From contig CABUPU010000016.1 of the NCBI GenBank assembly GCA_902493595.1, positions 1 through 23,577 of the forward strand: DNA of 23,577 nucleotides, written 5' to 3'. This document shows, one piece after another, positions 7,097 to 15,394 of this stretch. Below the pieces are notes generated by a model. It searched no databases. It saw nothing but the letters and a program-made list of their open reading frames with translations, and had not been told where the DNA came from. The stretch's first letter is position 1; the number at the start of each line of letters is the position of its first letter. This stretch comes from an uncultured Mycoplasma sp. Its GTDB lineage: Bacteria > Bacillota_I > Bacilli_A > RF39 > UBA660. The translations under genes and the position numbers were made by a program.

Positions 7097-8154
7097 ATTG
7101 TACTTATAAGTTTTGTTTTAGATATTTTTTCAAATAACAATGTTTTCTTTGTAAATATATATTTAAATGCAGATATAATAAAATATAGAAAATCAATAAT
7201 ATAAAGTATTCCTTTTAAAAAGGAAGCAATATTAATTTTATAAATTATAATGAAACTAAAAATATAAAATAAACAAAATAGTAATCTTCTTAAAAATGAA
7301 TAAAATAAAGTAGGATTATTATCATAATTAACAACACCAATATTTAAGTATCTTTGAGCAATTGTACTTCCTTTTAAAAGAAAAGGTAATAAGAAGTAAT
7401 AGAAAACAAAGAAAACTATTAAAACTATATGATTATTAAATATTATATATAAAATTAATTCTATTGTACCAAAGATAAATAAATCCAAACAAAAGGAAGT
7501 AAACTTTCGAAGATTAGACATTTTTTCACCTTTTTTTAAAGCATTATTATCTATATCTTCACGTGAAGGTAATATTTTCATCAAAGGTTTAACTAAAAAA
7601 TAACCTAGTAACCCACCAACAGTATTAAGAATTAAATCATCAACATCAAATAATCTATAACCTCTTGGGTAAATAAAATATAAACCTGTTAACTGAGTAA
7701 GTTCAAAAAATAGTGATAGAAAAAATGAATAGATTATTATATCTAATTTGTTTTTCTTAAAGTAATATCTTAAATACATTCCAAATGGTACTGTTAAAAA
7801 TATGTTATATAGTGGTACATAAAATGTTGAATGTTTAATTGCTTTTACATAGGTATGAACATTTGCTAATCTAAAAGGACTTTCTCTTATAAAATCTTTA
7901 ATAAAATTAAAGGGAATAAGTTGAGTTCTTGGCGATTTAAGCATTGCTACAACTTCGTATTTTGGAAGTGGTAAAATAATTAAAAAATAGGCACATAATA
8001 AATATAAAATAAATGTATAAATAATTATAACTTTCATCGATGATATAGAACCATATTTATGATAATTTATTAATATAAATGGAAAACTTATAAAAAAAGC
8101 TAAAAATGGAAATGTTAATAATGCAATTTTAATTACCTCAATATAACTACTCAT
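7084..8154 (-). CDS. VanZ-RDD fusion membrane protein
   Basis: 356 residues in two membrane domains. Residues ~1-195 resemble VanZ: several helices, then the motif region ELTQLTGLYFIYPRGYRLFD and DVDDLILNTVGGLLGY, typical of the family. Residues ~215-350 resemble the RDD family: LRKFTSFCLDLFIFG at its start and KGSTIAQRYLNIGV in the middle. A polar linker (SREDIDNNALKKGEKMSN) joins them. VanZ-like proteins are linked to glycopeptide/teicoplanin tolerance in some enterococci, but most are uncharacterised; RDD domains are also of unknown transport role. GGAGG lies five bases before the ATG at 8154, so the upstream ATG at 8175 is not used. It has its own strong promoter. Confidence 0.8.
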   Translation of the reverse strand: MSSYIEVIKIALLTFPFLAFFISFPFILINYHKYGSISSMKVIIIYTFILYLLCAYFLIILPLPKYEVVAMLKSPRTQLIPFNFIKDFIRESPFRLANVHTYVKAIKHSTFYVPLYNIFLTVPFGMYLRYYFKKNKLDIIIYSFFLSLFFELTQLTGLYFIYPRGYRLFDVDDLILNTVGGLLGYFLVKPLMKILPSREDIDNNALKKGEKMSNLRKFTSFCLDLFIFGTIELILYIIFNNHIVLIVFFVFYYFLLPFLLKGSTIAQRYLNIGVVNYDNNPTLFYSFLRRLLFCLFYIFSFIIIYKINIASFLKGILYIIDFLYFIISAFKYIFTKKTLLFEKISKTKLISTIKSN

Positions 8155-8178
8155 AATGCCTCCTTCAGTGTCCATTTA

Positions 8179-8207
8179 ATTATAATGAATTTGCTTTTCT
8201 TTTTCAA
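8179..8207 (-). promoter_or_regulatory. Sigma-A promoter of the VanZ-RDD gene
   Basis: On the minus strand TTGAAA (8202-8207), a 17-bp spacer and TATAAT (8179-8184). It sits in the gap between the VanZ-RDD gene and the end of the PHP gene, so the former is a separate transcript. Confidence 0.75.
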
Positions 8208-8217
8208 GAAAAAATGA

Positions 8218-9090
8218 TTAGTTTTTATCTAACCATTTAACATCTATATTTTCAAACTTATAATCATTAAGCCCTATAGTGGGATGAAGTCCATCTTCTT
8301 TATGAAAATCTGAACCAATCGAGGTTAATAGATTATTTTCATTTGCAAATTTTTGCCAAAGTTTTGATTCATTTACAACTTCATTATTTTTAGTAATATA
8401 AACATAACCAGTCTCAATGCCATCAGCATTAATTTCTTTAGCAAGTTTTAAGATTGTTTCTTCATTAACATTATCTTCATAATGGTATGCAACTGGATGA
8501 GCAATAAAAACAAGACCTCCAGCGTTTTTAATAACCAGACTTACTTCTTTGGGAGAAATACTTTCCTTTTTCACGTAACAAGGACATTTTTCATTTAAAA
8601 GAGTTTCAATAAAAAGACCTTTATTTGGAATTTTGCCAAATATACTTAATAATAATTCTTTATTATTTTCGTTTTTAATAACATCTAGGGCAATATGTGC
8701 TTTTGTAACACTTTCTAATTCTTTTAACTTGTGAGTGTTAATTTCATAACCAAAATTTCTTAATTTATTTGCAACATTTTCTAAATAATCTGTACGATTT
8801 TTTTGACTATTTTCAAGTAAATTATTTAACTTTTCATTATTTAAATCAATATTATAACCTAGAATATGAACTCCAAATCCTTGATATTTAGTACTTATTT
8901 CAACGCCAGGAATTAAAGTAATATTTTTTTCTTTTGCATACTCAAAAAGTTTTTTTGAGTAACCTTTGATAGAGTCGTGGTCGGCTATCGAAATAATTTG
9001 AACTTTATTTTTAACTGCTTCATCAATAATTTGAAACACAGATAAAACTCCATCTGAACAATTTGAGTGTATATGTAAATCTATTTTCAT
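8218..9090 (-). CDS. PHP-domain phosphoesterase
   Basis: 290 residues, a complete PHP (polymerase and histidinol phosphatase) domain protein of the TrpH/YciV type, metal-dependent enzymes that act on nucleotides such as 3',5'-nucleoside bisphosphates or short RNA 5' ends. Metal-binding motifs are all there: DLHIHSNCSD (H6, H8), IADHDS (37-39), PGVEIS (E64), HILGY (H75), IAHPVAY and GSDFH near the end. The insert between the early and late motifs is usual for this subgroup. Start overlaps the stop of the upstream 641-residue gene (ATGA), which implies translational coupling. The particular substrate cannot be fixed from sequence. Confidence 0.85.
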   Translation of the reverse strand: MKIDLHIHSNCSDGVLSVFQIIDEAVKNKVQIISIADHDSIKGYSKKLFEYAKEKNITLIPGVEISTKYQGFGVHILGYNIDLNNEKLNNLLENSQKNRTDYLENVANKLRNFGYEINTHKLKELESVTKAHIALDVIKNENNKELLLSIFGKIPNKGLFIETLLNEKCPCYVKKESISPKEVSLVIKNAGGLVFIAHPVAYHYEDNVNEETILKLAKEINADGIETGYVYITKNNEVVNESKLWQKFANENNLLTSIGSDFHKEDGLHPTIGLNDYKFENIDVKWLDKN

Positions 9091-11012
9091 CTTTTATAGG
9101 CCTCCATTGGATCTAAAATATATTCTTCTTCTTTAAGATCTTTATACCAATTTTCATCTTTCTTTTGAATATTAACATTATATTTTTTTGTGTTTATTAA
9201 AATTATATCTAGACCTAATCTTTTTGCACTTTCTATGTCATTTGCACAAATTTCATCATAGCAATATATTGCAAATGGTTTAAGTAATGGTATTCTATCA
9301 TCCATTTCTGTAGTTTTTTTCTCATTTACTTGTGATATAACAAGTTCATTATAATATGGACTTTCAGTTACAAATTCATAGGGCATCATTATTTTATTTA
9401 TTTTAGGTGTTGTATCTTCACTATTTCTGTCATAATTACTATATGAATCTTCAGTATATGCATGAACAACTTGCTCACTTGAAAACCCATCATATGCTAA
9501 ATTATATGTGTAGTTAGGTTTATTAAATGTATTAAGTTTATAACCACTGTCAATTGAAAATGAACCACCATCTTTTCTTGAATGTAATTTTACTTCACTA
9601 AGAATTTCTCCTTTAAGTGTTCCAACTGATTTAACAAGAGCATAGAAAGGAGTACCCTCAAGAGTATAAACATTAACACCATATTTATTTGATAATTCAT
9701 TATTTTTAAAATTTCCAATATTATCTTTTTTTAATATAACATTATTTATATTTTCATACATTTTATTTTTTGCATTTCTAATATCATCATAAAATTTTTC
9801 TACCATATTAATATTTGCTAAAGTATGATGAAGTTTTACTTTTTCACTACAAGAAAGATTATCAATATTAAGTATTTGCTCATATAACGTTAAGTCCTCT
9901 TTTGAAAGGGTGTTACCACCAGATTTTTCAAAACTTACAAGTTCATTAATATCTTTTTTTACATTAAGTGGATGATCTTTGAAATGAAAATCAATAATTA
10001 AATTACCAAGTGTTTTATTACTTTCTTTTTTTAAAAAGTCTAATAATTCATTTTTATTATCACTTCTTAAACAAGTAATTACATCAGCATTTAAATTTTG
10101 TAAAAATATACTTGATTCATTTTCAAAAATACTATAAATACTTTCTTTAATGGTGTCATACTCTAATTTATCAGTTTTAATTAAATAATCTAATATCATA
10201 TAAAGTTTTTCATATTTTGGTAATAATTCATTATTTAAAGTATTTATATTATCATTCAATATCTCTTTTTTACTTTTTTCAATGCTTGATAAATCATTAT
10301 ATTTACTAAAATTATTAATTATAAATCTTGTGTAATTTATATCATAGTTATCTGATATATTACTAATAAATTTTTTTTCTTCGAACATATAATGAGGAAA
10401 TGATAATTCTTTTTTAGAATAACTATATAAATCTGCTGTGGATAAATTAGAAAATGATAGTTTATAATTTGTTTTATTAATTAATAGTTGAGCAGCTTTA
10501 CCATTTAATAAAGAAAGACTTTCCCAAAAATTTTCTTTAGCTATTTCATTATGTTTTATTATGTAAAATTGTGCTTCGTTATTTAAACGTCTAAGTAAAT
10601 TAATTTTATTTTCATTATTTACGTTATTATATATTTGGTTAGCTATACTACTATTTAAATAATAAAATTTTACTTTGGAAATATTAGTATTTTCTAACAC
10701 TAAATTTGTAAAGTCTTTATTATCAAATAATTTATCAACATATTTTTTCCCTGAGGTTAAAATACTATTTAGAAAAATATCATAATTAGAATTATTTTTT
10801 AATATTTCTATACCATTACCATTTAAAAGATAAATAAGTATGTCACTATCTTCTTGAGAAAGAAAAACAAAGTCATATTTATAATCAGAATTAATTAGTT
10901 TATTTTTAATTCTATCATCGGATAAAACTTTTTTTCTTTCATCAACACTTGAATTTAATAAATAATTTTTTAAATGTTCATAATTAAAATTTAATAAAAT
11001 TTCTATGTCCAT
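9087..11012 (-). CDS. Uncharacterised 641-residue protein coupled to PHP gene
   Basis: No family that I can name. Residues ~1-420 are Asn/Lys/Leu-rich and look mainly alpha-helical, with repeat-like N-N-x-x-S-K patches and no signal peptide or membrane helix. The last ~200 residues look like a compact mixed domain: YGVNVYTLEGTPFYALVKSV, then SRKDGGSFSID, a segment with GFSSEQVVHAYTEDSY, the pattern SPYYNELVIS, and KRLGLDIILINTKKY at the end. I have an impression of similar C-terminal domains in other uncultured Bacillota proteins, without known function. AGGAG lies eight bases before the ATG. It shares four bases (ATGA) with the PHP gene, so the two are probably expressed together and may act in one pathway, perhaps nucleotide- or ADP-ribose-related, which is only a guess. 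Confidence 0.6.
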   Translation of the reverse strand: MDIEILLNFNYEHLKNYLLNSSVDERKKVLSDDRIKNKLINSDYKYDFVFLSQEDSDILIYLLNGNGIEILKNNSNYDIFLNSILTSGKKYVDKLFDNKDFTNLVLENTNISKVKFYYLNSSIANQIYNNVNNENKINLLRRLNNEAQFYIIKHNEIAKENFWESLSLLNGKAAQLLINKTNYKLSFSNLSTADLYSYSKKELSFPHYMFEEKKFISNISDNYDINYTRFIINNFSKYNDLSSIEKSKKEILNDNINTLNNELLPKYEKLYMILDYLIKTDKLEYDTIKESIYSIFENESSIFLQNLNADVITCLRSDNKNELLDFLKKESNKTLGNLIIDFHFKDHPLNVKKDINELVSFEKSGGNTLSKEDLTLYEQILNIDNLSCSEKVKLHHTLANINMVEKFYDDIRNAKNKMYENINNVILKKDNIGNFKNNELSNKYGVNVYTLEGTPFYALVKSVGTLKGEILSEVKLHSRKDGGSFSIDSGYKLNTFNKPNYTYNLAYDGFSSEQVVHAYTEDSYSNYDRNSEDTTPKINKIMMPYEFVTESPYYNELVISQVNEKKTTEMDDRIPLLKPFAIYCYDEICANDIESAKRLGLDIILINTKKYNVNIQKKDENWYKDLKEEEYILDPMEAYKR

Positions 11013-11032
11013 ATTTATTTACTCCTATAACA

Positions 11033-11041
11033 ATGATAACA
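11033..11041 (-). promoter_or_regulatory. Possible extended -10 promoter of the 641-residue gene
   Basis: On the minus strand TGTTATCAT fits TGnTATnAT, placed so that transcription would begin just at the AGGAG site. There is no clear -35. The DUF362 terminator lies directly upstream, so a promoter is needed in this short gap. Confidence 0.4.
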
Positions 11042-11053
11042 TAAATTAATAAA

Positions 11054-11085
11054 AAAATGTAAAAATCTTTATATCTTTACATTTT
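11054..11085 (-). terminator. Terminator of the DUF362 gene
   Basis: AAAATGTAAA (11054-11063) pairs with TTTACATTTT (11076-11085) around a 12-nt loop. Read on the minus strand the second arm runs into a stretch of T. The stop codon of the DUF362 gene is inside the stem. Confidence 0.65.
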
Positions 11086-11973
11086 ATCAATATCAATTAG
11101 TTCATAAGATGTACTTCCAAGACCAAGACTTTCAGCATATGGAAGAATATGTCTTCCATACATTGAATCAATTCTTTCTTTAATTAATTTAGTTCCTTCT
11201 TCATTTGTGTTCCAAATCATATCTATGAAAGCCTGATCATTTGCCACTGGGTCAAGAGATGCTACAATTCCTAAATCATTTATTACTGGATCTCCTTGGT
11301 TTTTATCACAATCACAATCAACAGAAATATCATTCATAACAGTGATATAAACTATTTGTTTATTATTATCTTTAATATAATCACTTACTGCATTTGCGGC
11401 TTCAGCCATAGATTCTATAAAATCTTTTTGCTCATATTTCACGTTCCAAGCATCTGGCAGTTTTTCTGTTTGACCACAACTATGTATATAGGCTTTGCCA
11501 TTTCGTGAGGCAATACCAATTGACTGATTTTTTATATTTGCACCAAAACCACTCATTTTATGTCCTTTACCATGAGCAAGGTTAATAATTGTATCATAGT
11601 TTTCAAAATGAGAACCAATTATATCATATTTTAAATGGTTTCCTTTTTTTACGGGAATTCTTATTTCACCATCACTGTCCATAATATCAACCTGTGCATA
11701 TTCTGTAAATCCATGCTTTTCGGCGGTTTTTAAATGATCTATTGTAAATTCCCTTTTTCCTGAATAAGCAGTATTACATTCAATAATAGTTCCATTAACT
11801 ATTTTTACAAATGGAGCAATAAGTTCTTTTTTTAAATATCCTTTTGCACCATCTTCACCGGTGGATACTTTAACACCAACTTTTCCTTTAAGGGTTACTC
11901 CTAAAGAGTTAAATATTTTAATAAGTGAATCACTACTTATTTCTTTAGTATAATAAACTTTTGATTTTTCCAT
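11077..11973 (-). CDS. DUF362 domain protein
   Basis: 298 residues matching the DUF362 family, cytoplasmic proteins of unknown reaction found in many anaerobes. Recognisable parts are GVKVSTGEDGAKGYL near the start, the central HGKGHKMSGFGANIKNQSIG (about 134-153), AYIHSCGQ, and VMNDISVDCDC (C220, C222) followed by NDLGIVASLDPVANDQA. The two close cysteines are conserved in relatives and may bind metal, though no ferredoxin domain is fused here. The ATG at 11973 is preferred because an AGGATGG box lies five bases upstream; a longer frame begins at 12036 but has no binding site. It is a single-gene transcript with its own terminator. Confidence 0.8.
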   Translation of the reverse strand: MEKSKVYYTKEISSDSLIKIFNSLGVTLKGKVGVKVSTGEDGAKGYLKKELIAPFVKIVNGTIIECNTAYSGKREFTIDHLKTAEKHGFTEYAQVDIMDSDGEIRIPVKKGNHLKYDIIGSHFENYDTIINLAHGKGHKMSGFGANIKNQSIGIASRNGKAYIHSCGQTEKLPDAWNVKYEQKDFIESMAEAANAVSDYIKDNNKQIVYITVMNDISVDCDCDKNQGDPVINDLGIVASLDPVANDQAFIDMIWNTNEEGTKLIKERIDSMYGRHILPYAESLGLGSTSYELIDIDKM

Positions 11974-12041
11974 AAACACCATCCTAAATATTTTTAATTT
12001 TCTCATGATTTTTAAAATATTACAACCTTCAGGCAAAAAAT

Positions 12042-12070
12042 TTGACTAAATATTATATTTAGAATATAAT
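12042..12070 (+). promoter_or_regulatory. Sigma-A promoter of the tandem TPR-like genes
   Basis: TTGACT (12042-12047), a 17-bp spacer and TATAAT (12065-12070). The start point would be near 12077, so the TTG at 12075 cannot begin translation and the GTG at 12093 is used. Confidence 0.75.
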
Positions 12071-12092
12071 ATTTTTGTTTAAGGGGGATTTT

Positions 12093-12971
12093 GTGAAAAA
12101 AGATAAAAATAAAAAATCTAAAGAATATTTTAATTGTTGGGAATATAGTGATTCAAAATCAATAACTATGTCTAATCCATTATTAGCCGCAGAAAAATTT
12201 AAACAGTATATTGAAAAATATCCCAAAGATTATTTTTCTTATGTTTCTTATGCAAATATTTTATTAACTTTAGGAAATATAAAGGAAGCAGAAAATATAA
12301 TAAAATTAGGTAGTAACCTTGCATATGAAAATATTAATTTTAAAAACTCAAATAAATATAGAGATTTTTTAGAAAGTTTAAATTATGTATTATTAAGACT
12401 TTTGGCATATAATGAAAATTATACTAAACTATATGAATATTGTATTAATAATCCTGAAAAAATTAGAAAAAGTGGCCTTTCTTCAGAATTATTGTTTTCT
12501 AAAATAAAGTGTGGATTAATCAATGAAAATGAGATTAGTAAATTATCATACAAAGCTAGTCAATTATTTAATTATAATGAAAAATTATTTTTAGAACATG
12601 AGAAAAAACATTTAAAAAGTGAAGATTCTTCATATGATACAAATATAAGTTCAGTATTTAATATTGATTTTCCTTTTGAAAAAGTTTTAAAGGAAATAAA
12701 AAGAAACATTAATTTAGATAATAAATATTTTTATGGTTTTTTCGAAGATAAATATTTTTTTAGATATGATGGCTGTGGAGAAGCATTTCATAAAAATGCA
12801 GATTATTTTGAGGTTATAACAATTCATAATACTAATAATATATTAACTATTTATCCTTCATTAGATGGAAAATTTCATAATAATATTGATTTAAATTATA
12901 TATTGCTTGAGGATGTTCCTACAAGGAAATTAAGTCAAATAGATAAATTTAATATGAGGTATAAAAAATGA
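12093..12971 (+). CDS. TPR-like protein, first of two tandem paralogues
   Basis: 292 residues, no signal peptide. Residues ~25-115 look like tetratricopeptide-type helix pairs (LLAAEKFKQYIEKYPKDYFS, then ANILLTLGNIKEAENIIK). The C-terminal ~110 residues form a separate conserved unit: PFEKVLKEI, KYFFRYDGCG, FEVITIHNTNNILTIYP, IDLNYI and the final LSQIDKFNMRYKK. The same unit recurs in the next gene. The N-terminal 12 residues are very Lys-rich. The GTG at 12093 has AAGGGGG five bases before it. I do not recognise a named family. TPR proteins usually bind other proteins. The stop overlaps the next start (ATGA). Confidence 0.65.
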   Translation: MKKDKNKKSKEYFNCWEYSDSKSITMSNPLLAAEKFKQYIEKYPKDYFSYVSYANILLTLGNIKEAENIIKLGSNLAYENINFKNSNKYRDFLESLNYVLLRLLAYNENYTKLYEYCINNPEKIRKSGLSSELLFSKIKCGLINENEISKLSYKASQLFNYNEKLFLEHEKKHLKSEDSSYDTNISSVFNIDFPFEKVLKEIKRNINLDNKYFYGFFEDKYFFRYDGCGEAFHKNADYFEVITIHNTNNILTIYPSLDGKFHNNIDLNYILLEDVPTRKLSQIDKFNMRYKK

Positions 12972-13801
12972 ATTTTATAAATTGTTATAATAAATTAGAA
13001 ATTGATAGAATTAATGAATTAATGAAAGCAAATCCAATGCTTGCAAAGTTTGAAATAGAAAAGTATTTAACAAAATTTCCAAATTATTATTGGGGATATA
13101 TTATGCAAGCAAATATTTTGATTATTTTGGGAGAAATTCAAAAAGCAAATGAGGTTTTAAATTTTTTAGAGGAAAAAATTAATATAAAAAAAGATTTAAA
13201 AAAAGATGTTCGTAAATTATATATTCGTAAAATAACTAATTTACGTTTAAGAATATTAGCGTATAATCAAAATTATGAAACTATATATGAATTTTTATCA
13301 AATAATAAAGATTTTATTATGGAGGAAAAACTATCCAGTGAATGGTTTTATATTAGAATACTTACTGGTAATTCAAATGGTGAATTAATACCAGGATATT
13401 TAGCAAATCAAATAGCAAATTACAATGAAAATTATTTTAGAAATCATATTCAAAAGCATTTTGTTTTAAAAACTCAAGATAATTCTGTATTTAGTGAAAA
13501 TTTTCCTTTAGAAAAAGTTTTAGAGATTTTACCAAATTACTTAAAAACACCAGGATTATTTTATGATTATGTTACAGATAAATACATTTTTAGATTGGAT
13601 GGTGTAGGATCTGCAGGTGGAATAGATACAGATTTATTCGAGGTAATTACTATTCACGGAACAGATCATATTATTAATATGTATCCAACTTTAGAGGGTA
13701 CATATACAAATAGCATTGATTTAAACTATATTGTTAATAAGGATTATTCAAGAAAACTAAGTCAAATAGATAAATTTAATCAAAGATATAAAAAAAAGTA
13801 G
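12968..13801 (+). CDS. TPR-like protein, second of two tandem paralogues
   Basis: 277 residues, a clear paralogue of the upstream protein over its whole length. The helical front (MLAKFEIEKYLTKFPNYYWG, ANILIILGEIQKANEVL) and the back (KYIFRLDGVG, FEVITIHGTDHIINMYPTLE, IDLNYIV, RKLSQIDKFNQRYKKK) align to the first copy, best at the C-terminus. It starts inside the stop of its neighbour (ATGA), so translation is coupled. It lacks the Lys-rich N-terminal tail. A gene duplication that has diverged mostly in the TPR-like part is the simplest account. Function unknown. Confidence 0.65.
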   Translation: MNFINCYNKLEIDRINELMKANPMLAKFEIEKYLTKFPNYYWGYIMQANILIILGEIQKANEVLNFLEEKINIKKDLKKDVRKLYIRKITNLRLRILAYNQNYETIYEFLSNNKDFIMEEKLSSEWFYIRILTGNSNGELIPGYLANQIANYNENYFRNHIQKHFVLKTQDNSVFSENFPLEKVLEILPNYLKTPGLFYDYVTDKYIFRLDGVGSAGGIDTDLFEVITIHGTDHIINMYPTLEGTYTNSIDLNYIVNKDYSRKLSQIDKFNQRYKKK

Positions 13802-13813
13802 TGTTTACTACTT
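13791..13813 (-). terminator. Terminator of the thioredoxin-fold gene
   Basis: On the minus strand AAGTAGT, loop AAAC, ACTACTT and then a run of T (stem 13796-13802 with 13807-13813). It covers the stop of the minus-strand gene and the last two codons plus stop of the plus-strand TPR-like gene. Confidence 0.65.
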
Positions 13814-14426
13814 AGTCACAATCAGCAGTACATGCTGATTTTTCATTTACTTCATTAATCATTTTAGTTATTTTTTCTTTCATTGGTTTAAGATCCACAC
13901 TTTGCCAAAATTCTTCGGCAGAATCATATTTTTTATTATCCCAATATCTTGTATCATCAAACTCTAAAATTTTGCCATTTTTTATCGCTATTAAACTTGG
14001 AGCATATATTCTTTCATTGCCTTCATCATCATTTCTTAAAAATCCCTTTAAAAGTTTAACCATTTCTTGATATTCTTCAGTATTATTTTTTCTATCTTCA
14101 TAAATGTTGAAATAATAAATTTTTTCTAAACCTTCTTTTTTAGCAACTTCATTAATGATTGGAACATAACCTCTACACCAAGGACATTTTGGAAAACCTA
14201 AAAATATAAGTCCAGTATCAGTTTTTAATATTTTATTAATTTCATTAATAGTGCGATATGTAAAAACATTATCTTTAGTAGTTTTATATTCCTCAGCAAA
14301 TTTAATTTTTTCTTCGTCAATATTTTTATTAATTTTATTCTTTTTAAATACTAAAAATAAAACTAATAGAGTAATTAGTAATATAAATACTATACTTGAT
14401 ATTATAATTATTTTTTTATTTTTCAT
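13812..14426 (-). CDS. Membrane-anchored thioredoxin-fold protein
   Basis: 204 residues. A basic N-terminus and one transmembrane helix (about 6-27) put the rest outside the cell. The thioredoxin-type active site CPWC is in FLGFPKCPWCRGYVPI (about residues 75-90), with the later cis-Pro candidate in YAPSLIAIKNGKIL. The C-terminus ends CTADCD, giving a second cysteine pair. AGGTGA lies six bases before the ATG. Likely role is reduction or formation of disulfides in exported proteins, as for membrane-tethered thioredoxins in other Bacillota. The exact partner is unknown. It is divergent from the serine hydrolase operon, which also acts on or near the envelope. Confidence 0.75.
   Translation of the reverse strand: MKNKKIIIISSIVFILLITLLVLFLVFKKNKINKNIDEEKIKFAEEYKTTKDNVFTYRTINEINKILKTDTGLIFLGFPKCPWCRGYVPIINEVAKKEGLEKIYYFNIYEDRKNNTEEYQEMVKLLKGFLRNDDEGNERIYAPSLIAIKNGKILEFDDTRYWDNKKYDSAEEFWQSVDLKPMKEKITKMINEVNEKSACTADCD
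13820..13843 (+). terminator. Terminator of the TPR-like gene pair
   Basis: AATCAGCA (13820-13827) and TGCTGATT (13833-13840) form an 8-bp stem with a 5-nt loop and a short T run after it. It lies inside the 3' end of the opposite-strand thioredoxin-fold gene (the CTADC codons). Confidence 0.5.
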
Positions 14427-14445
14427 TTATTTCACCTACAAAATA

Positions 14446-14474
14446 ATTTTAATATATTTTTATTTGATTAACAA
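14446..14474 (-). promoter_or_regulatory. Promoter of the thioredoxin-fold gene
   Basis: On the minus strand TTGTTA (14469-14474), a 17-bp spacer and TAAAAT (14446-14451), directly upstream of the AGGTGA ribosome binding site. Confidence 0.55.
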
Positions 14475-14480
14475 TATTTT

Positions 14481-14507
14481 TTTAGTTGAGATAACTAAAC
14501 TGTTAGT
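14481..14507. repeat. Inverted repeats between divergent promoters
   Basis: TTTAGTT (14481-14487) and AACTAAA (14493-14499) make a perfect 7-bp inverted repeat. The right arm can also pair with TTAGT at 14503-14507. The set lies between the divergent promoters of the thioredoxin-fold gene and the serine hydrolase operon, the right place for a shared operator. No regulator gene is adjacent. Confidence 0.4.
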
Positions 14508-14534
14508 GGAATTGTATAAAAAAAGTAATTTCTG

Positions 14535-14543
14535 TGATAAGAT
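14535..14543 (+). promoter_or_regulatory. Extended -10 promoter of the serine hydrolase operon
   Basis: TGATAAGAT fits the extended -10 form (TGnTAnnAT). The best -35 (TTGTAT at 14512-14517) is 20 bases away, so the extended -10 must do most of the work. The same nine bases occur in the tRNA-Ala promoter. Confidence 0.45.
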
Positions 14544-14563
14544 AGTAGTGTACGGAGGTTTTT

Positions 14564-15394
14564 ATGAATTACAATATTGAAACTAATTATAAAATGGATA
14601 GTTCACTTTTTAAAAACAAACAATTAATTAATGCAATGAAAAAATTAAATAATCTTTTTTTAAAGGAAACTTATAAGGGTAATAAGGTAAGCTATTATTA
14701 TGAGGATTTAAATGGTAATGTAATTTCCTACAACAAAGATATATGCTTTTATGCTGCAAGTGCAATAAAAATTTTAGTTTGTTTATATATAATGGAGAAA
14801 GCAAGAAGTAAGAAGATTGATTTAAACACAAAATTGTTAGTAAAAATGGATGAATTAAAACCTGATACTGGTATCATAAAAAATCAAAAAAATAATCAAG
14901 AATATTCAGTAAAAGAGCTAATAAAATATACGCTAGTGGAAAGTGATAATACGGCTTATTTAAAACTTGTAAATTATGTTGGCAAAGAAACATTAAAAGA
15001 GTATGGACAATCTTTAGGGGCAAAATTTACTATGATTGGCAAAGAAACTGATTCATTTGGCATAATAAATTGTAGTGATATGATTATATACTGGAAAAAT
15101 GTAAAGAAATTCATAGATAGAAACGATGATTACGGTAATTTATTAAAAAAATATTTATCAAATCCAACATATAAAATAGTTGAAAATGATGGAGTATTAA
15201 AGTATAATTATGTTAGAAAATATGGTTCGTATGATATTGCATATCACGAAGCAGGTTATATTGAAACAAGTAAACCTTATTTTATGATTATTTTAACACA
15301 ATTAAATAAAGAAAGTTATAAGAAAAAATTTGTTAATGATACAAGTAAATTATTATTAAATATAAATAAGATATTAAATGAAAGAGAGGACTAA
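14564..15394 (+). CDS. Serine hydrolase of the class A beta-lactamase fold
   Basis: 276 residues with the three landmarks of the penicillin-binding/class A beta-lactamase fold in order: S66-A-I-K69 (SxxK), S127-D-N129 (SDN) and K219-Y-G221 where KTG is usual. The HEAGYI segment after it fits the HDAGII strand of the family. I see no counterpart of the class A Glu166 loop, so true beta-lactamase activity is doubtful; a D,D-peptidase or other serine hydrolase is more likely. GGAGG lies five bases before the ATG. Odd: the protein starts with a hydrophilic segment and has no signal peptide or membrane helix, although relatives act outside the membrane. The next gene starts in its stop (TAATG), so this is the first gene of a coupled operon. 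Confidence 0.75.
   Translation: MNYNIETNYKMDSSLFKNKQLINAMKKLNNLFLKETYKGNKVSYYYEDLNGNVISYNKDICFYAASAIKILVCLYIMEKARSKKIDLNTKLLVKMDELKPDTGIIKNQKNNQEYSVKELIKYTLVESDNTAYLKLVNYVGKETLKEYGQSLGAKFTMIGKETDSFGIINCSDMIIYWKNVKKFIDRNDDYGNLLKKYLSNPTYKIVENDGVLKYNYVRKYGSYDIAYHEAGYIETSKPYFMIILTQLNKESYKKKFVNDTSKLLLNINKILNERED

Noticed and set aside
11296..11508. Plus-strand frame inside the DUF362 gene
   Set aside because: It is antisense to a conserved gene, has no ribosome binding site and no family features.
12075..12092. TTG start for the first TPR-like gene
   Set aside because: The TTG lies ahead of the probable transcription start and the ribosome binding site at 12081-12087 points to the GTG at 12093.
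14481..14543. BlaI/MecI-type operator for the beta-lactamase-like gene
   Set aside because: The TACA/TGTA half sites are not found, and no BlaI/BlaR gene is near.
14251..14580. Plus-strand frame overlapping the thioredoxin-fold gene
   Set aside because: Low-complexity Ile/Leu sequence antisense to the real gene, running into the operator and promoter region.
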